Part shown: one piece after another, positions 15,301 through 20,187 of the stretch
Layout of the letters: every line of letters begins with the position of its first letter
Position numbering within the stretch: the first letter of the stretch is position 1
Assembly: GCA_033856535.1 (NCBI GenBank)
Contig: JAWVEV010000015.1
Coordinates: forward strand, 1-21,699
DNA length: 21,699 nucleotides
Direction: 5' to 3'
Source: JAWVEV01 sp033856535
GTDB lineage: Bacteria; Actinomycetota; Thermoleophilia; Miltoncostaeales; Miltoncostaeaceae
Notes under the pieces: generated by a model
Seen by the model: the letters and a program-made list of their open reading frames with translations, nothing else
Told to the model about the DNA's origin: nothing
The model's database searches: none
Translations under genes and position numbers: made by a program

Positions 15301-15509
15301 GGGTAGACGTCCTTGAAGACGCGCGAGAGCACGTGGTGCGAGCCCGGGCGGCCGTTGGCGGTCGGCGGGCCCTCGTAGAAGACGTACGGCGGCGCGCCCT
15401 CGCGCAGCTCCATGCTGCGCGCGAAGACGCGGCCCTCGCGCCACCCCGCCAGCACGCGCTCCTCCATCAGCCGCCAGTCGGCGGCCGGCCCGACCTCGCG
15501 CCAGCCCAC
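12348..15509 (-). CDS. ileS: Isoleucyl-tRNA synthetase, type 2, with GxHH signature
   Basis: The 1053-residue enzyme charges tRNA-Ile. Length and C-terminal layout fit the type 2 (eukaryote-like) IleRS. The catalytic region starts YVFYEGPPTANGRPG and carries Gly-Ser-His-His at residues 56-59 where most class I synthetases have HxGH, so the first and third signature positions are swapped. KMSKS is normal at 589-593. The editing domain is intact, with WTTTPWTLPSN at 224-234 and GTGIVHIAPAFGEDD at 310-324. Cysteine pairs occur in CPRCG and CEAC. The GTG at 15509 lies 2 bases after the upstream HAD phosphatase stop, so the two genes are coupled. No T-box leader is visible. The stop overlaps the convergent GNAT-AAA+ gene by 4 bases. 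Confidence 0.96.
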   Translation of the reverse strand: MGWREVGPAADWRLMEERVLAGWREGRVFARSMELREGAPPYVFYEGPPTANGRPGSHHVLSRVFKDVYPRFQTMRGRFVDRRGGWDCHGLPVELEVERQLGISGKPEIEAYGIARFNALCRESVLTYLEEWERLTERIGFWIDTDRAYRTMDTDYIESVWWSLSELWSRGLIHESDKVVPYCPRCGTALSSHEVALGYMDVEDPSVYVRFPLADEPGTSLLVWTTTPWTLPSNQAVAVNPAMRYAAVEHGGETLILAEARVAEVLGEDARPAALLEASELVGRAYEPPFPYVPGAHLVVPAGFVTADDGTGIVHIAPAFGEDDLAVAREHGLEAPNPVDAQGRFGPAVAPFEGHFVKDADQGLIDDLRERGRLLRHEPFTHSYPHCWRCSTPLLYYAQPSWYIRTTAVRDRMLELNDGIGWHPERVRDGRFGQWLRGNVDWAISRSRYWGTPLPFWRCEACEEIAVVGSFAELRERAQEPLAEGFDPHRPFVDDVTLACGCGGAMRRVPEVLDVWYDSGAMPFAQVHHPFDTGGDLSGRFPADFICEALDQTRGWFYSLLAEGTLLHDQTAFRNVVCLGLILDGEGQKMSKSRGNVIEPWTVLDRQGADPFRWYLLTAQSPWESFRFSLEAVDEAMRGFLLRLWNTFSFLVTYASLPDGWAPGSGEDPPAEARRPLDRWILARLDGLVEDVTARMEDYDATGAGRAIEAFVDDLSNWYVRGSRRRFWAADRGREEGGEPDRRAAFATLHEALATVALLLAPFTPFVAEELYGTLVAAHDPEAPDSVHLADWPASRGRRDPGLESAMDAVREAVTLGRGARNEAKLKVRQPLAEAVVACPPGVAGAVDGLIGLVAEELNVKSVRLVSDPGELVDVSVKPNYRKLGPRFGARMPEVAEAVAALDSAAAARALDAGERVEIIVGGARELLDAEELLREARPTEGYAVGQSAGVAVGLATELSPELRREGLAREITHAVQNARKAAGLRVEERIALHLDGSGPAREAIDAHREQIAADTLAVRLTVGHGAPFAGVRHEEHVLEGEPVALRLDRAEL

Positions 15510-15511
15510 GG

Positions 15512-16171
15512 CTATGCGGCTCGGACGGCGCGCGGCTCCAGGACGGCGCGCACCTCGAAGAAGTCCTCGAACGGGACGAACGGGACGCCCTCGGCGCGCA
15601 GGTGCTCGGCCAGCCCGTCGCGCGCGAGGATCAGGTCCGCCGCCTTGGCGGCGCAGCGGTCCGAGATGCCGTCGCCCAGGTAGACCAGCCGCTCGCCGCG
15701 GCGGTACCGGGCCAGGTCGTGGCGCTTGCAGGGCCGGCCGCAGTGCTCGCAGCGCTCGCCCCGATCGGACCAGACCAGCTCGCAGCCCTCGGCGGAGAAG
15801 CGGGCCTCGTGGCTGTGGATCGTCAGGCCCGTGATGCCGGCCTCGGCGAGGATCGCGTCGATCACCGTGCGGAAGCCCGAGGAGAGCACCACCAGCCGGT
15901 GCCCGCGGTCGCGCGTCCACGCCAGGAACTCGTGGAATCCGGCCCGGATCGGCGCGTCGCGCAGCACCGCCTCGAGCACCTCGTCGCGGGTCGCGCGGAC
16001 CTCGGCGAACTGGCGCTCCATGGCCTGCTCGAGCGAGAGCTCGCCGGCCCGCAGCGCCGGCTCGATCGCCCCCCACACACCCTTCTCGCCGAAGGTCTCG
16101 ACGATCACGTGGAGCGTGTCGCGCCGGGTGATCGTCCCGTCGAAGTCGCAGGCGATGAGGAGGCGCTCCAC
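15512..16171 (-). CDS. HAD-IB family phosphatase (MtnX/SerB-like)
   Basis: The 219-residue soluble protein has a complete HAD active site: motif I ACDFDGTITRRDTLH (Asp9 nucleophile, Asp11), motif II LSSGF (Ser97), and motif III YLGDGISDRCAAKAADL (Asp167, Asp171). A helical cap lies between motifs I and II. Overall form fits the MtnX/SerB-like HAD-IB group, small phosphatases of methionine-salvage or phosphoserine type. A cysteine cluster (Cys130 and CEHCGRPC with Cys141, Cys144, Cys148) could bind a metal, as in some MtnX-like proteins. No other methionine-salvage gene is nearby, so the substrate is open. The GTG at 16171 has a -10 box 7 bases before it. ileS follows after 2 bases, making a two-gene operon. 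Confidence 0.82.
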   Translation of the reverse strand: MERLLIACDFDGTITRRDTLHVIVETFGEKGVWGAIEPALRAGELSLEQAMERQFAEVRATRDEVLEAVLRDAPIRAGFHEFLAWTRDRGHRLVVLSSGFRTVIDAILAEAGITGLTIHSHEARFSAEGCELVWSDRGERCEHCGRPCKRHDLARYRRGERLVYLGDGISDRCAAKAADLILARDGLAEHLRAEGVPFVPFEDFFEVRAVLEPRAVRAA

Positions 16172-16178
16172 CGTTCGG

Positions 16179-16184
16179 ACGGTA
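16179..16184 (-). promoter_or_regulatory. Extended -10 box of the phosphatase-ileS operon
   Basis: The minus strand reads TGG-TACCGT, then 7 bases, then the GTG at 16171. It lies inside a 50-bp divergent region, and no Shine-Dalgarno is present, so a leaderless transcript is likely. Confidence 0.5.
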
Positions 16185-16209
16185 CCAGAGCCCGCCCGGA
16201 GGCCCCCGG

Positions 16210-16215
16210 TAGGAT
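16210..16215 (+). promoter_or_regulatory. -10 box of the LOG-like/hydrolase/lipid kinase operon
   Basis: TAGGAT lies 6 bases before the GTG at 16222, with no Shine-Dalgarno between. It is arranged back to back with the phosphatase-ileS promoter, the two -10 boxes being only 25 bases apart. Confidence 0.5.
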
Positions 16216-16221
16216 CCGCGC

Positions 16222-16704
16222 GTGAGCACGCGCGTGATCGCGGTGATCGGGCCCGGGGCGCCGGACGACGGACCCGCCGCGCGCGACTCGGAGGAGTGCG
16301 GCCGCCTGCTGGCCGCCGCGGGCGCGACGGTGGTCACCGGCGGGCTCGGCGGGGTCATGGCCGCCGCCGGCCGCGGGGCGAAGGGCGCCGGGGGCACGGT
16401 CGCGGCGGTCCTGCCCGGCGACGACCCCGGCGCGGCGCGGACGCCGGCCGACGTGGTCATCGCGACGGGCGCCGGCGAGGCCCGCGACCTGGCGGTGGTG
16501 GCCTCGGCCCAGGCGGTGATCGCGGTCGGTGGCGGGTGGGGGACGCTCGCCGAGATCGGCCTGGCCCGGAAGCTCGGGCGCCCGGTGGTGCGGCTGCGCT
16601 CGTGGCGCATCGACGCGCCCGAGGGCGAGCCCGACGCCGACGTGGGCCCGTCGGCCGCGACCCCGGCCGAGGCCGTGCGGCTGGCGCTGGAGGCGGCGTC
16701 ATAG
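16222..16704 (+). CDS. LOG-like Rossmann protein (TIGR00725 type)
   Basis: The 160-residue product is a small Rossmann-fold protein of the LOG/lysine-decarboxylase-like superfamily, closest in form to the TIGR00725 group. It shows VIAVIGPGAPDD near the start, VVTGGLGGVMAAAGRGAK (36-54), GAGEARDLAVV (83-93), and the phosphate-binding AVGGGWGTLAEIGLARKLG (101-119). True LOG enzymes release cytokinin bases from nucleoside monophosphates and carry PGGxGTxxE; here the motif is VGGGWGTLAE, so activity is uncertain. The GTG start is supported by the -10 box just upstream. The TAG overlaps the next gene's presumed start, and three coupled genes follow one another. Confidence 0.82.
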   Translation: MSTRVIAVIGPGAPDDGPAARDSEECGRLLAAAGATVVTGGLGGVMAAAGRGAKGAGGTVAAVLPGDDPGAARTPADVVIATGAGEARDLAVVASAQAVIAVGGGWGTLAEIGLARKLGRPVVRLRSWRIDAPEGEPDADVGPSAATPAEAVRLALEAAS

Positions 16705-17408
16705 CCGCGCCGCGACCGATCTTCCTCCACGGGTCGGGGGGCGACCGCCGCGCCTGGGCGGCTCAGGACCGGCGTTTCGAGCGCGCGGTCACCCTGGCCC
16801 TGCCGGGCCACCCGGACGGGCCCGCCCTGCGCAGCGCCGCCGAGCTCGCGGACGCGGTCGCGCCGATGGTGGAGGCCATCCGGGGCCCGAAGGCCATCGT
16901 GGGCCACTCGCTCGGCGGCGCCGTGGCGCTCGAGCTGGCCCGCCGGCACCCCGAGCTGGTCGCCGGCCTGGTGCTGCTGGCCACCGGCGCCCGGCTCCCG
17001 GTGCCGGACGGGGTGATGGAGAGCCTGCGCGCGGACTTCGCCGCCGAGTGCGAGCGGGTCATCGCCGGCAGCTTCGTCGCGGGCCCCTCGCGCGCCGCCG
17101 ACCGGGCCCGCGAGGCGATGCATGCGGCCGGCCCGGCGACGCTCGAGGCCGACTACGCCGCCTGCGCCGGATGGGACGCGCGCGGCGCGCTCGGCGAGAT
17201 CCGGGCGCCGGCGCTGGTGATCGCGGCCGGGGAGGACCGGCTCACGCCGCCCTGGCTCCAGGAGGAGCTGACGCGCGAGCTGCCGCTGGCCCAGATGGCG
17301 CTGGTGCCCGGCGCCGGTCACGCGGTGATGGCCGAGGCGCCCGGCGCGGTGAACCTGCTGATCGCCGCCTACCTGGCCCGGCTCGAGCTCAGCCTCGACG
17401 AGATGTAA
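16701..17408 (+). CDS. Alpha/beta-hydrolase fold protein (start codon unusual)
   Basis: About 235 residues of alpha/beta-hydrolase fold: the oxyanion strand PIFLHGSGGDRRAW, the nucleophile elbow IVGHSLGGAVALELA (Ser about residue 70), the acid in VIAAGEDRLTPPW and the catalytic His in VPGAGHAVMAEAP. The family includes esterases, lipases and C-C hydrolases; the substrate is unknown. Homology begins at about 16713 but no ATG, GTG or TTG lies near it. The nearest in-frame usual start is a GTG at 16602, which would add 33 Arg/Gly-rich residues that simply shadow the LOG-like gene. I set the start at an ATA that overlaps the upstream TAG (ATAG), by analogy with ATGA overlaps; this is an inference. 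Its TAA shares one base with the next ATG. Confidence 0.84.
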   Translation: MAAPRPIFLHGSGGDRRAWAAQDRRFERAVTLALPGHPDGPALRSAAELADAVAPMVEAIRGPKAIVGHSLGGAVALELARRHPELVAGLVLLATGARLPVPDGVMESLRADFAAECERVIAGSFVAGPSRAADRAREAMHAAGPATLEADYAACAGWDARGALGEIRAPALVIAAGEDRLTPPWLQEELTRELPLAQMALVPGAGHAVMAEAPGAVNLLIAAYLARLELSLDEM

Positions 17409-18316
17409 TGCCCCGGATCGCGCTGATCGTGAACCCGGTCGCGACCCGCCTGCGCCCGGGCCACCGCGAGCGGGTCGTGCGGGTGCTGGCGCCGGCCGGG
17501 CTCACCTGGGTCTGGGCCACCGCGAGCGGGGGCGACGCCGTCCGGCTGGCGAACCTCGCGGCCGACGAGGGCGCCGACGTGGTGGTCACGCTGGGCGGCG
17601 ACGGCACCGCCGCGGACGTCGCCGGCGCCCTGGCCGGCCGCGCGGTGGCGATGGCGCCGCTCCCCGCCGGGAGCACCAACGTGTTCGGCCGGGCGGCGGG
17701 GTGGCCGGCGGCGCTCGACCCCGCGATCGCCGCGGTCGGCGCCCGGGTCGCCCGGGGGAGCATCCGCTCGCTGACGCTGGGACGGATCGCTGCCGGCGGC
17801 GTGGAGCGCACCTTCTGCGTCAATGCCGGCGTCGGCATCGACGCCGAGACCACCGACTGGGTCGAGGCGCGGCCCCGGCTGAAGCGCCGGCTGCGCCAGG
17901 GCGCCTTCGTGATCGGCGCCACCCGGGCCGGCCTTCGCCGGAGCCCGGCGATCCGCGTGAGCGCCGACGGCGGCGCCGAGATGGCGGCCGCGACGCTGAT
18001 CGCGGCCTGCGGCGGGCCCTACGCCTGGCTCGGCCGCCGGCCGCTCGACCTGGTGCCCGGCGCCGACTTCGACGGCGTGCTCGCCTGGCTCGCCGTGCTG
18101 CGGGCCCGGCCCCACGAGCTGGCGCGGCTCACCGCCCGCGCGCTCCGCGGCGGGGCGCTCGAGGGCCATGCGGCCCTGATTCACGGGCGCGCCGGCCGCG
18201 AGCTGGTCGTGCGCGCCGACGCCCCGGTCGCCGTGCAGGCCGACGGCGAGCCGCTGGGCCGCCACACCGAGGTGCGGATGCGCCCCGGGCCGGCGCTGCG
18301 GCTCATCGCCTTCTAG
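17408..18316 (+). CDS. Diacylglycerol/sphingosine-kinase-like lipid kinase
   Basis: The 302-residue protein belongs to the DAGK catalytic-domain family. It has the N-terminal strand IALIVNPVAT, the nucleotide-binding VVTLGGDGTAADVAGALAG (GGDGT at 63-67), LPAGSTNVFGRAAG in place of the usual GTxNDFAR, and CVNAGVGIDAETTDWV. The C-terminal half is a beta-sandwich ending VAVQADGEPLGRHTEVRM, where the QxDGE motif is typical of the family. Members phosphorylate diacylglycerol or related lipids at the membrane surface. The ATG shares a base with the hydrolase TAA (TAATG), so it is coupled to it. A hydrolase next to a lipid kinase suggests lipid turnover, but this is inference. Confidence 0.88.
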   Translation: MPRIALIVNPVATRLRPGHRERVVRVLAPAGLTWVWATASGGDAVRLANLAADEGADVVVTLGGDGTAADVAGALAGRAVAMAPLPAGSTNVFGRAAGWPAALDPAIAAVGARVARGSIRSLTLGRIAAGGVERTFCVNAGVGIDAETTDWVEARPRLKRRLRQGAFVIGATRAGLRRSPAIRVSADGGAEMAAATLIAACGGPYAWLGRRPLDLVPGADFDGVLAWLAVLRARPHELARLTARALRGGALEGHAALIHGRAGRELVVRADAPVAVQADGEPLGRHTEVRMRPGPALRLIAF

Positions 18317-18357
18317 GAGGGACCCCTCAAGTGATCGCGCCGCGGCGCCGATGGGGG

Positions 18358-18369
18358 GGGACATGTCCC
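18358..18369. repeat. 12-bp perfect palindrome upstream of the 102-residue protein
   Basis: GGGACATGTCCC is a perfect palindrome in the 71-bp gap between the lipid kinase stop and the ATG at 18388, directly after a run of eight G. With no loop it cannot form a hairpin, but it has the form of a dyad operator for a dimeric regulator. It ends 18 bases before the start codon. Confidence 0.3.
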
Positions 18370-18374
18370 GAGCA

Positions 18375-18380
18375 AGGAGG
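18375..18380 (+). promoter_or_regulatory. Ribosome binding site of the 102-residue protein
   Basis: AGGAGG with a 7-base spacer to the ATG at 18388 is the strongest Shine-Dalgarno in the window. It decides for this ATG over an in-frame GTG 57 bases upstream at 18331. Confidence 0.7.
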
Positions 18381-18387
18381 GCTCCGG

Positions 18388-18696
18388 ATGCCCAGCACGA
18401 CCGCGGCGGTACGCGACGACGTGCGGACCTTCCTCGAGCACGCCGTGCGCGTCGCCCGGGCGGAGCCCGACGACCCGCCGCTCCCGCACCTGATCACCTG
18501 GCAGCGCCACCTGGCGGCCTCCCTCGGGGTGCTCCCGCGTCACGCCCGCACCAACCGGGAGCTGCTCGACGGCGCACTGCGGCTCCAGCGCCTGGTGCGC
18601 GGGCTGCCCGACCCGATCGTCACCTCGCCGCCATTCGACGCGCGCCGTGCGCACGCCGCCATGGTCGCCGCGGTCCCGTACCCTTCTCCGGCGTAG
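18388..18696 (+). CDS. Hypothetical protein, 102 residues
   Basis: I do not recognise this family. The protein appears soluble and mostly helical: TTAAVRDDVRTFLEHAVRVA forms a first helix, PHLITWQRHLAASLGVLP and TNRELLDGALRLQRLVRGL form two more, and the tail PYPSPA is short and unstructured. There is no cysteine, signal peptide or membrane segment. A strong ribosome binding site and typical codon use support it as a real gene. It follows the lipid kinase after 71 bases containing a palindrome, and precedes the OsmC gene by 50 bases, so it may belong to either transcription unit. Confidence 0.7.
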   Translation: MPSTTAAVRDDVRTFLEHAVRVARAEPDDPPLPHLITWQRHLAASLGVLPRHARTNRELLDGALRLQRLVRGLPDPIVTSPPFDARRAHAAMVAAVPYPSPA

Positions 18697-18703
18697 ACCG
18701 ACG

Positions 18704-18720
18704 CGGGGCACCCGGCCCCG
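18704..18720 (+). terminator. Possible hairpin between the 102-residue gene and the OsmC gene
   Basis: CGGGGC at 18704-18709 pairs perfectly with GCCCCG at 18715-18720 over a 5-base loop. It follows the TAG at 18694-18696. No T-tract follows, so termination is only possible, not shown. Confidence 0.3.
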
Positions 18721-18746
18721 ACGCGCGAACTGGGAGGGGACGACGT

Positions 18747-19178
18747 ATGGCGGCTGACCGACGCGCCGAGGTGACGTGGGAGGGCGAGCTCCAGACCGGC
18801 AAGGGCGAGGTGACCCTCGCGAGCAGCGGCAGCGGGACGTTCCCCGTCAGCTGGCCGTCGCGGACCGAGGAGCCGGACGGGCGGACGAGCCCCGAGGAGC
18901 TCCTCGCCGGCGCGCACGCCGCCTGTTTCGCGATGGCCTTCTCGGGCGGCCTCGGCCGGGCCGGCACCCCGCCGGAGCGGCTGGACGTCACCGCGACCGT
19001 GACCTTCGTCCCTGGCACCGGGGTGACCACCTCGAAGCTGGTCGTGCGCGGTGTGGTGCCGGGCCTCGACCAGGCGGGCTTCGCCGAGGCCGCCGAGGCC
19101 GCCGAGGGCCGCTGCCCGGTCTCCAACGCCATCCGCGGCAACGTCGAGGTCACCATGGAGGCGACCCTGGCCTCGTAA
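18747..19178 (+). CDS. OsmC/Ohr family peroxide-reducing protein
   Basis: The 143-residue product is an OsmC-family thiol peroxidase of the kind that reduces organic hydroperoxides. The catalytic Cys60 lies in AGAHAACFAMAF and the second Cys123 in EGRCPVSNAI; Arg39 and Glu50 (SRTEEPDG, TSPEELL) match the residues that activate the first Cys in characterised members. Length matches OsmC rather than longer fusions. The ATG at 18747 has GGGAGGGG about 6 bases upstream. It is the last + strand gene before a two-way hairpin and converges with accA. Whether it is OsmC or a YhfA-like branch cannot be settled by eye. Confidence 0.9.
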   Translation: MAADRRAEVTWEGELQTGKGEVTLASSGSGTFPVSWPSRTEEPDGRTSPEELLAGAHAACFAMAFSGGLGRAGTPPERLDVTATVTFVPGTGVTTSKLVVRGVVPGLDQAGFAEAAEAAEGRCPVSNAIRGNVEVTMEATLAS

Positions 19179-19213
19179 TGACCCCGGAAGGGCTCGCAAC
19201 GAATTCCCGACCT

Positions 19214-19238
19214 CATCGGCCCCCGGTAGTGGCCGATG
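19214..19238. terminator. Two-way terminator hairpin between OsmC gene and accA
   Basis: CATCGGCC at 19214-19221 pairs perfectly with GGCCGATG at 19231-19238 over a 9-base loop. It lies in the 61-bp gap between two convergent stop codons, so it could end both transcripts. There is no strong T-tract on either strand, which is common in high-GC actinobacteria. Confidence 0.55.
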
Positions 19239-19239
19239 T

Positions 19240-20187
19240 CTAGGAGGGACTCGACGTCCCGTTCCTCGAGGGCGGCTCCAGCCGCCCCGCGGCGACGGCC
19301 GAGCCGTCGCCCATGGGGAGCTCCCGGTAGGCGCCGAGGCGCCGGTAGCGCTCGCCGCGCTGCCGGCGCCGGTCGGCCGGGCTGAGCGCGCGCAGCTCGC
19401 GCAGCGTCCGCGAGAGGTACCCGTCGAGCAGGCGGGCGGCCTCGTCGTGGTCCTTGTGGGCCCCGCCCGGCGGCTCGGGCACGACCGAGTCGGCGATGCC
19501 CCAGCGGTAGCAGGTCGCCGCGGTGGGCTGGAAGGCCGCGGCGGCGTCGCGGGCCTTGCCGGCGTCGCGCCAGAGGATGGCCGCACCGCCCTCGGGCGAG
19601 ATCACCGAGTAGGTGGAGTGCTCGAGCATCACCACGCGGTCGGTCAGGCCGAGCGCGAGCGCCCCGCCCGAGCTGCCCTCGCCGATCACGACGGCCACCG
19701 TGGGCACCCGCAGGCGCAGCATCACCTGCATGCTGCGGGCGATCGCCCCGCCCTGGCCGCGCTCCTCGGCGCCGGCGCCCGGGAAGGCCCCCGGCGTGTC
19801 GATGAGCGTGATCACCGGCAGGCCGAGCTTGTCGGCGATGGCCATGACGCGCATCGCCTTGCGGTAGCCCTCGGGCCCGGGCATGCCGAAGTTGCGGTAG
19901 GCGCGGTCGCGCGCGTCGCGGCCCTTCTGGTGGCCGATGATCGCGACCGGCTCGTCGCGGTAGCGGCCGATCCCCGCGACGATCGCCGGATCGTCGCCGT
20001 ACAGGCGGTCGCCGTGGAGCTCCTCGAATTGGGGCGCCAGCCGCTGGATGTAGTCCAGCGGGTACGGGCGGTCCTGGTGCCGCGCCAGCTGGACGGTCTC
20101 CCAGACGGCCGAGGCGGTGTCGGGGGTGCCGCCGCCGAGGCGATGGGCCAGCCGGCGGACGAAGCGGCCACCGCGTCGGGGCGTCAC
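19240..20187 (-). CDS. accA: Acetyl-CoA carboxylase carboxyltransferase subunit alpha
   Basis: The 315-residue product is the alpha half of the carboxyltransferase that moves CO2 from carboxybiotin to acetyl-CoA, giving malonyl-CoA for fatty-acid synthesis. Signatures include YIQRLAPQFEELHGDRLYGD (47-65), GRDARDRAYRNFGMPGPEGY (89-108), LIDTPGAFPGAGAEERGQGG (128-147) and VIGEGSSGGALALG (167-180). Length is normal for AccA. The GTG start overlaps the accD TGA by 4 bases (GTGA on the minus strand), and GAGGAGG lies upstream inside accD, so the two subunits are made by coupled translation, fitting their 1:1 assembly. The C-terminal 30 residues (DGSAVAAGRLEPPSRNGT) look disordered. Confidence 0.95.
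   Translation of the reverse strand: MTPRRGGRFVRRLAHRLGGGTPDTASAVWETVQLARHQDRPYPLDYIQRLAPQFEELHGDRLYGDDPAIVAGIGRYRDEPVAIIGHQKGRDARDRAYRNFGMPGPEGYRKAMRVMAIADKLGLPVITLIDTPGAFPGAGAEERGQGGAIARSMQVMLRLRVPTVAVVIGEGSSGGALALGLTDRVVMLEHSTYSVISPEGGAAILWRDAGKARDAAAAFQPTAATCYRWGIADSVVPEPPGGAHKDHDEAARLLDGYLSRTLRELRALSPADRRRQRGERYRRLGAYRELPMGDGSAVAAGRLEPPSRNGTSSPS

Noticed and set aside
11313..15683. Long plus-strand open frame of about 1450 codons opposite ileS
   Set aside because: It is antisense to a well-supported ileS and out of frame with the GNAT-AAA+ gene, with Arg/Gly/Ala-biased low-information sequence and no recognisable domain.
16172..16221. T-box riboswitch for ileS
   Set aside because: The phosphatase-ileS operon begins with a -10 box 7 bases before a GTG in a 50-bp region. 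There is no space for a T-box and no T-box-like conserved sequence.
16602..16700. GTG at 16602 as the start of the alpha/beta hydrolase
   Set aside because: It would add 33 residues made of Arg/Gly-rich shadow of the LOG-like gene with no family similarity. It remains possible in principle, so the start is marked uncertain.
12348..17321. Very long minus-strand open frame of more than 1600 codons covering ileS and the region upstream of it
   Set aside because: Only the ileS part (to 15509) has homology. Upstream it is antisense to the LOG-like gene and hydrolase and out of frame with the phosphatase, and is rich in Arg, Gly and Pro, the usual effect of high GC removing stop codons.
18331..18387. 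GTG at 18331 as the start of the 102-residue protein
   Set aside because: It is in frame and has AGGAGG (18315-18320) about 10 bases upstream, but the ATG at 18388 has a better placed AGGAGG, and the extra 19 residues would include the G-run and palindrome.
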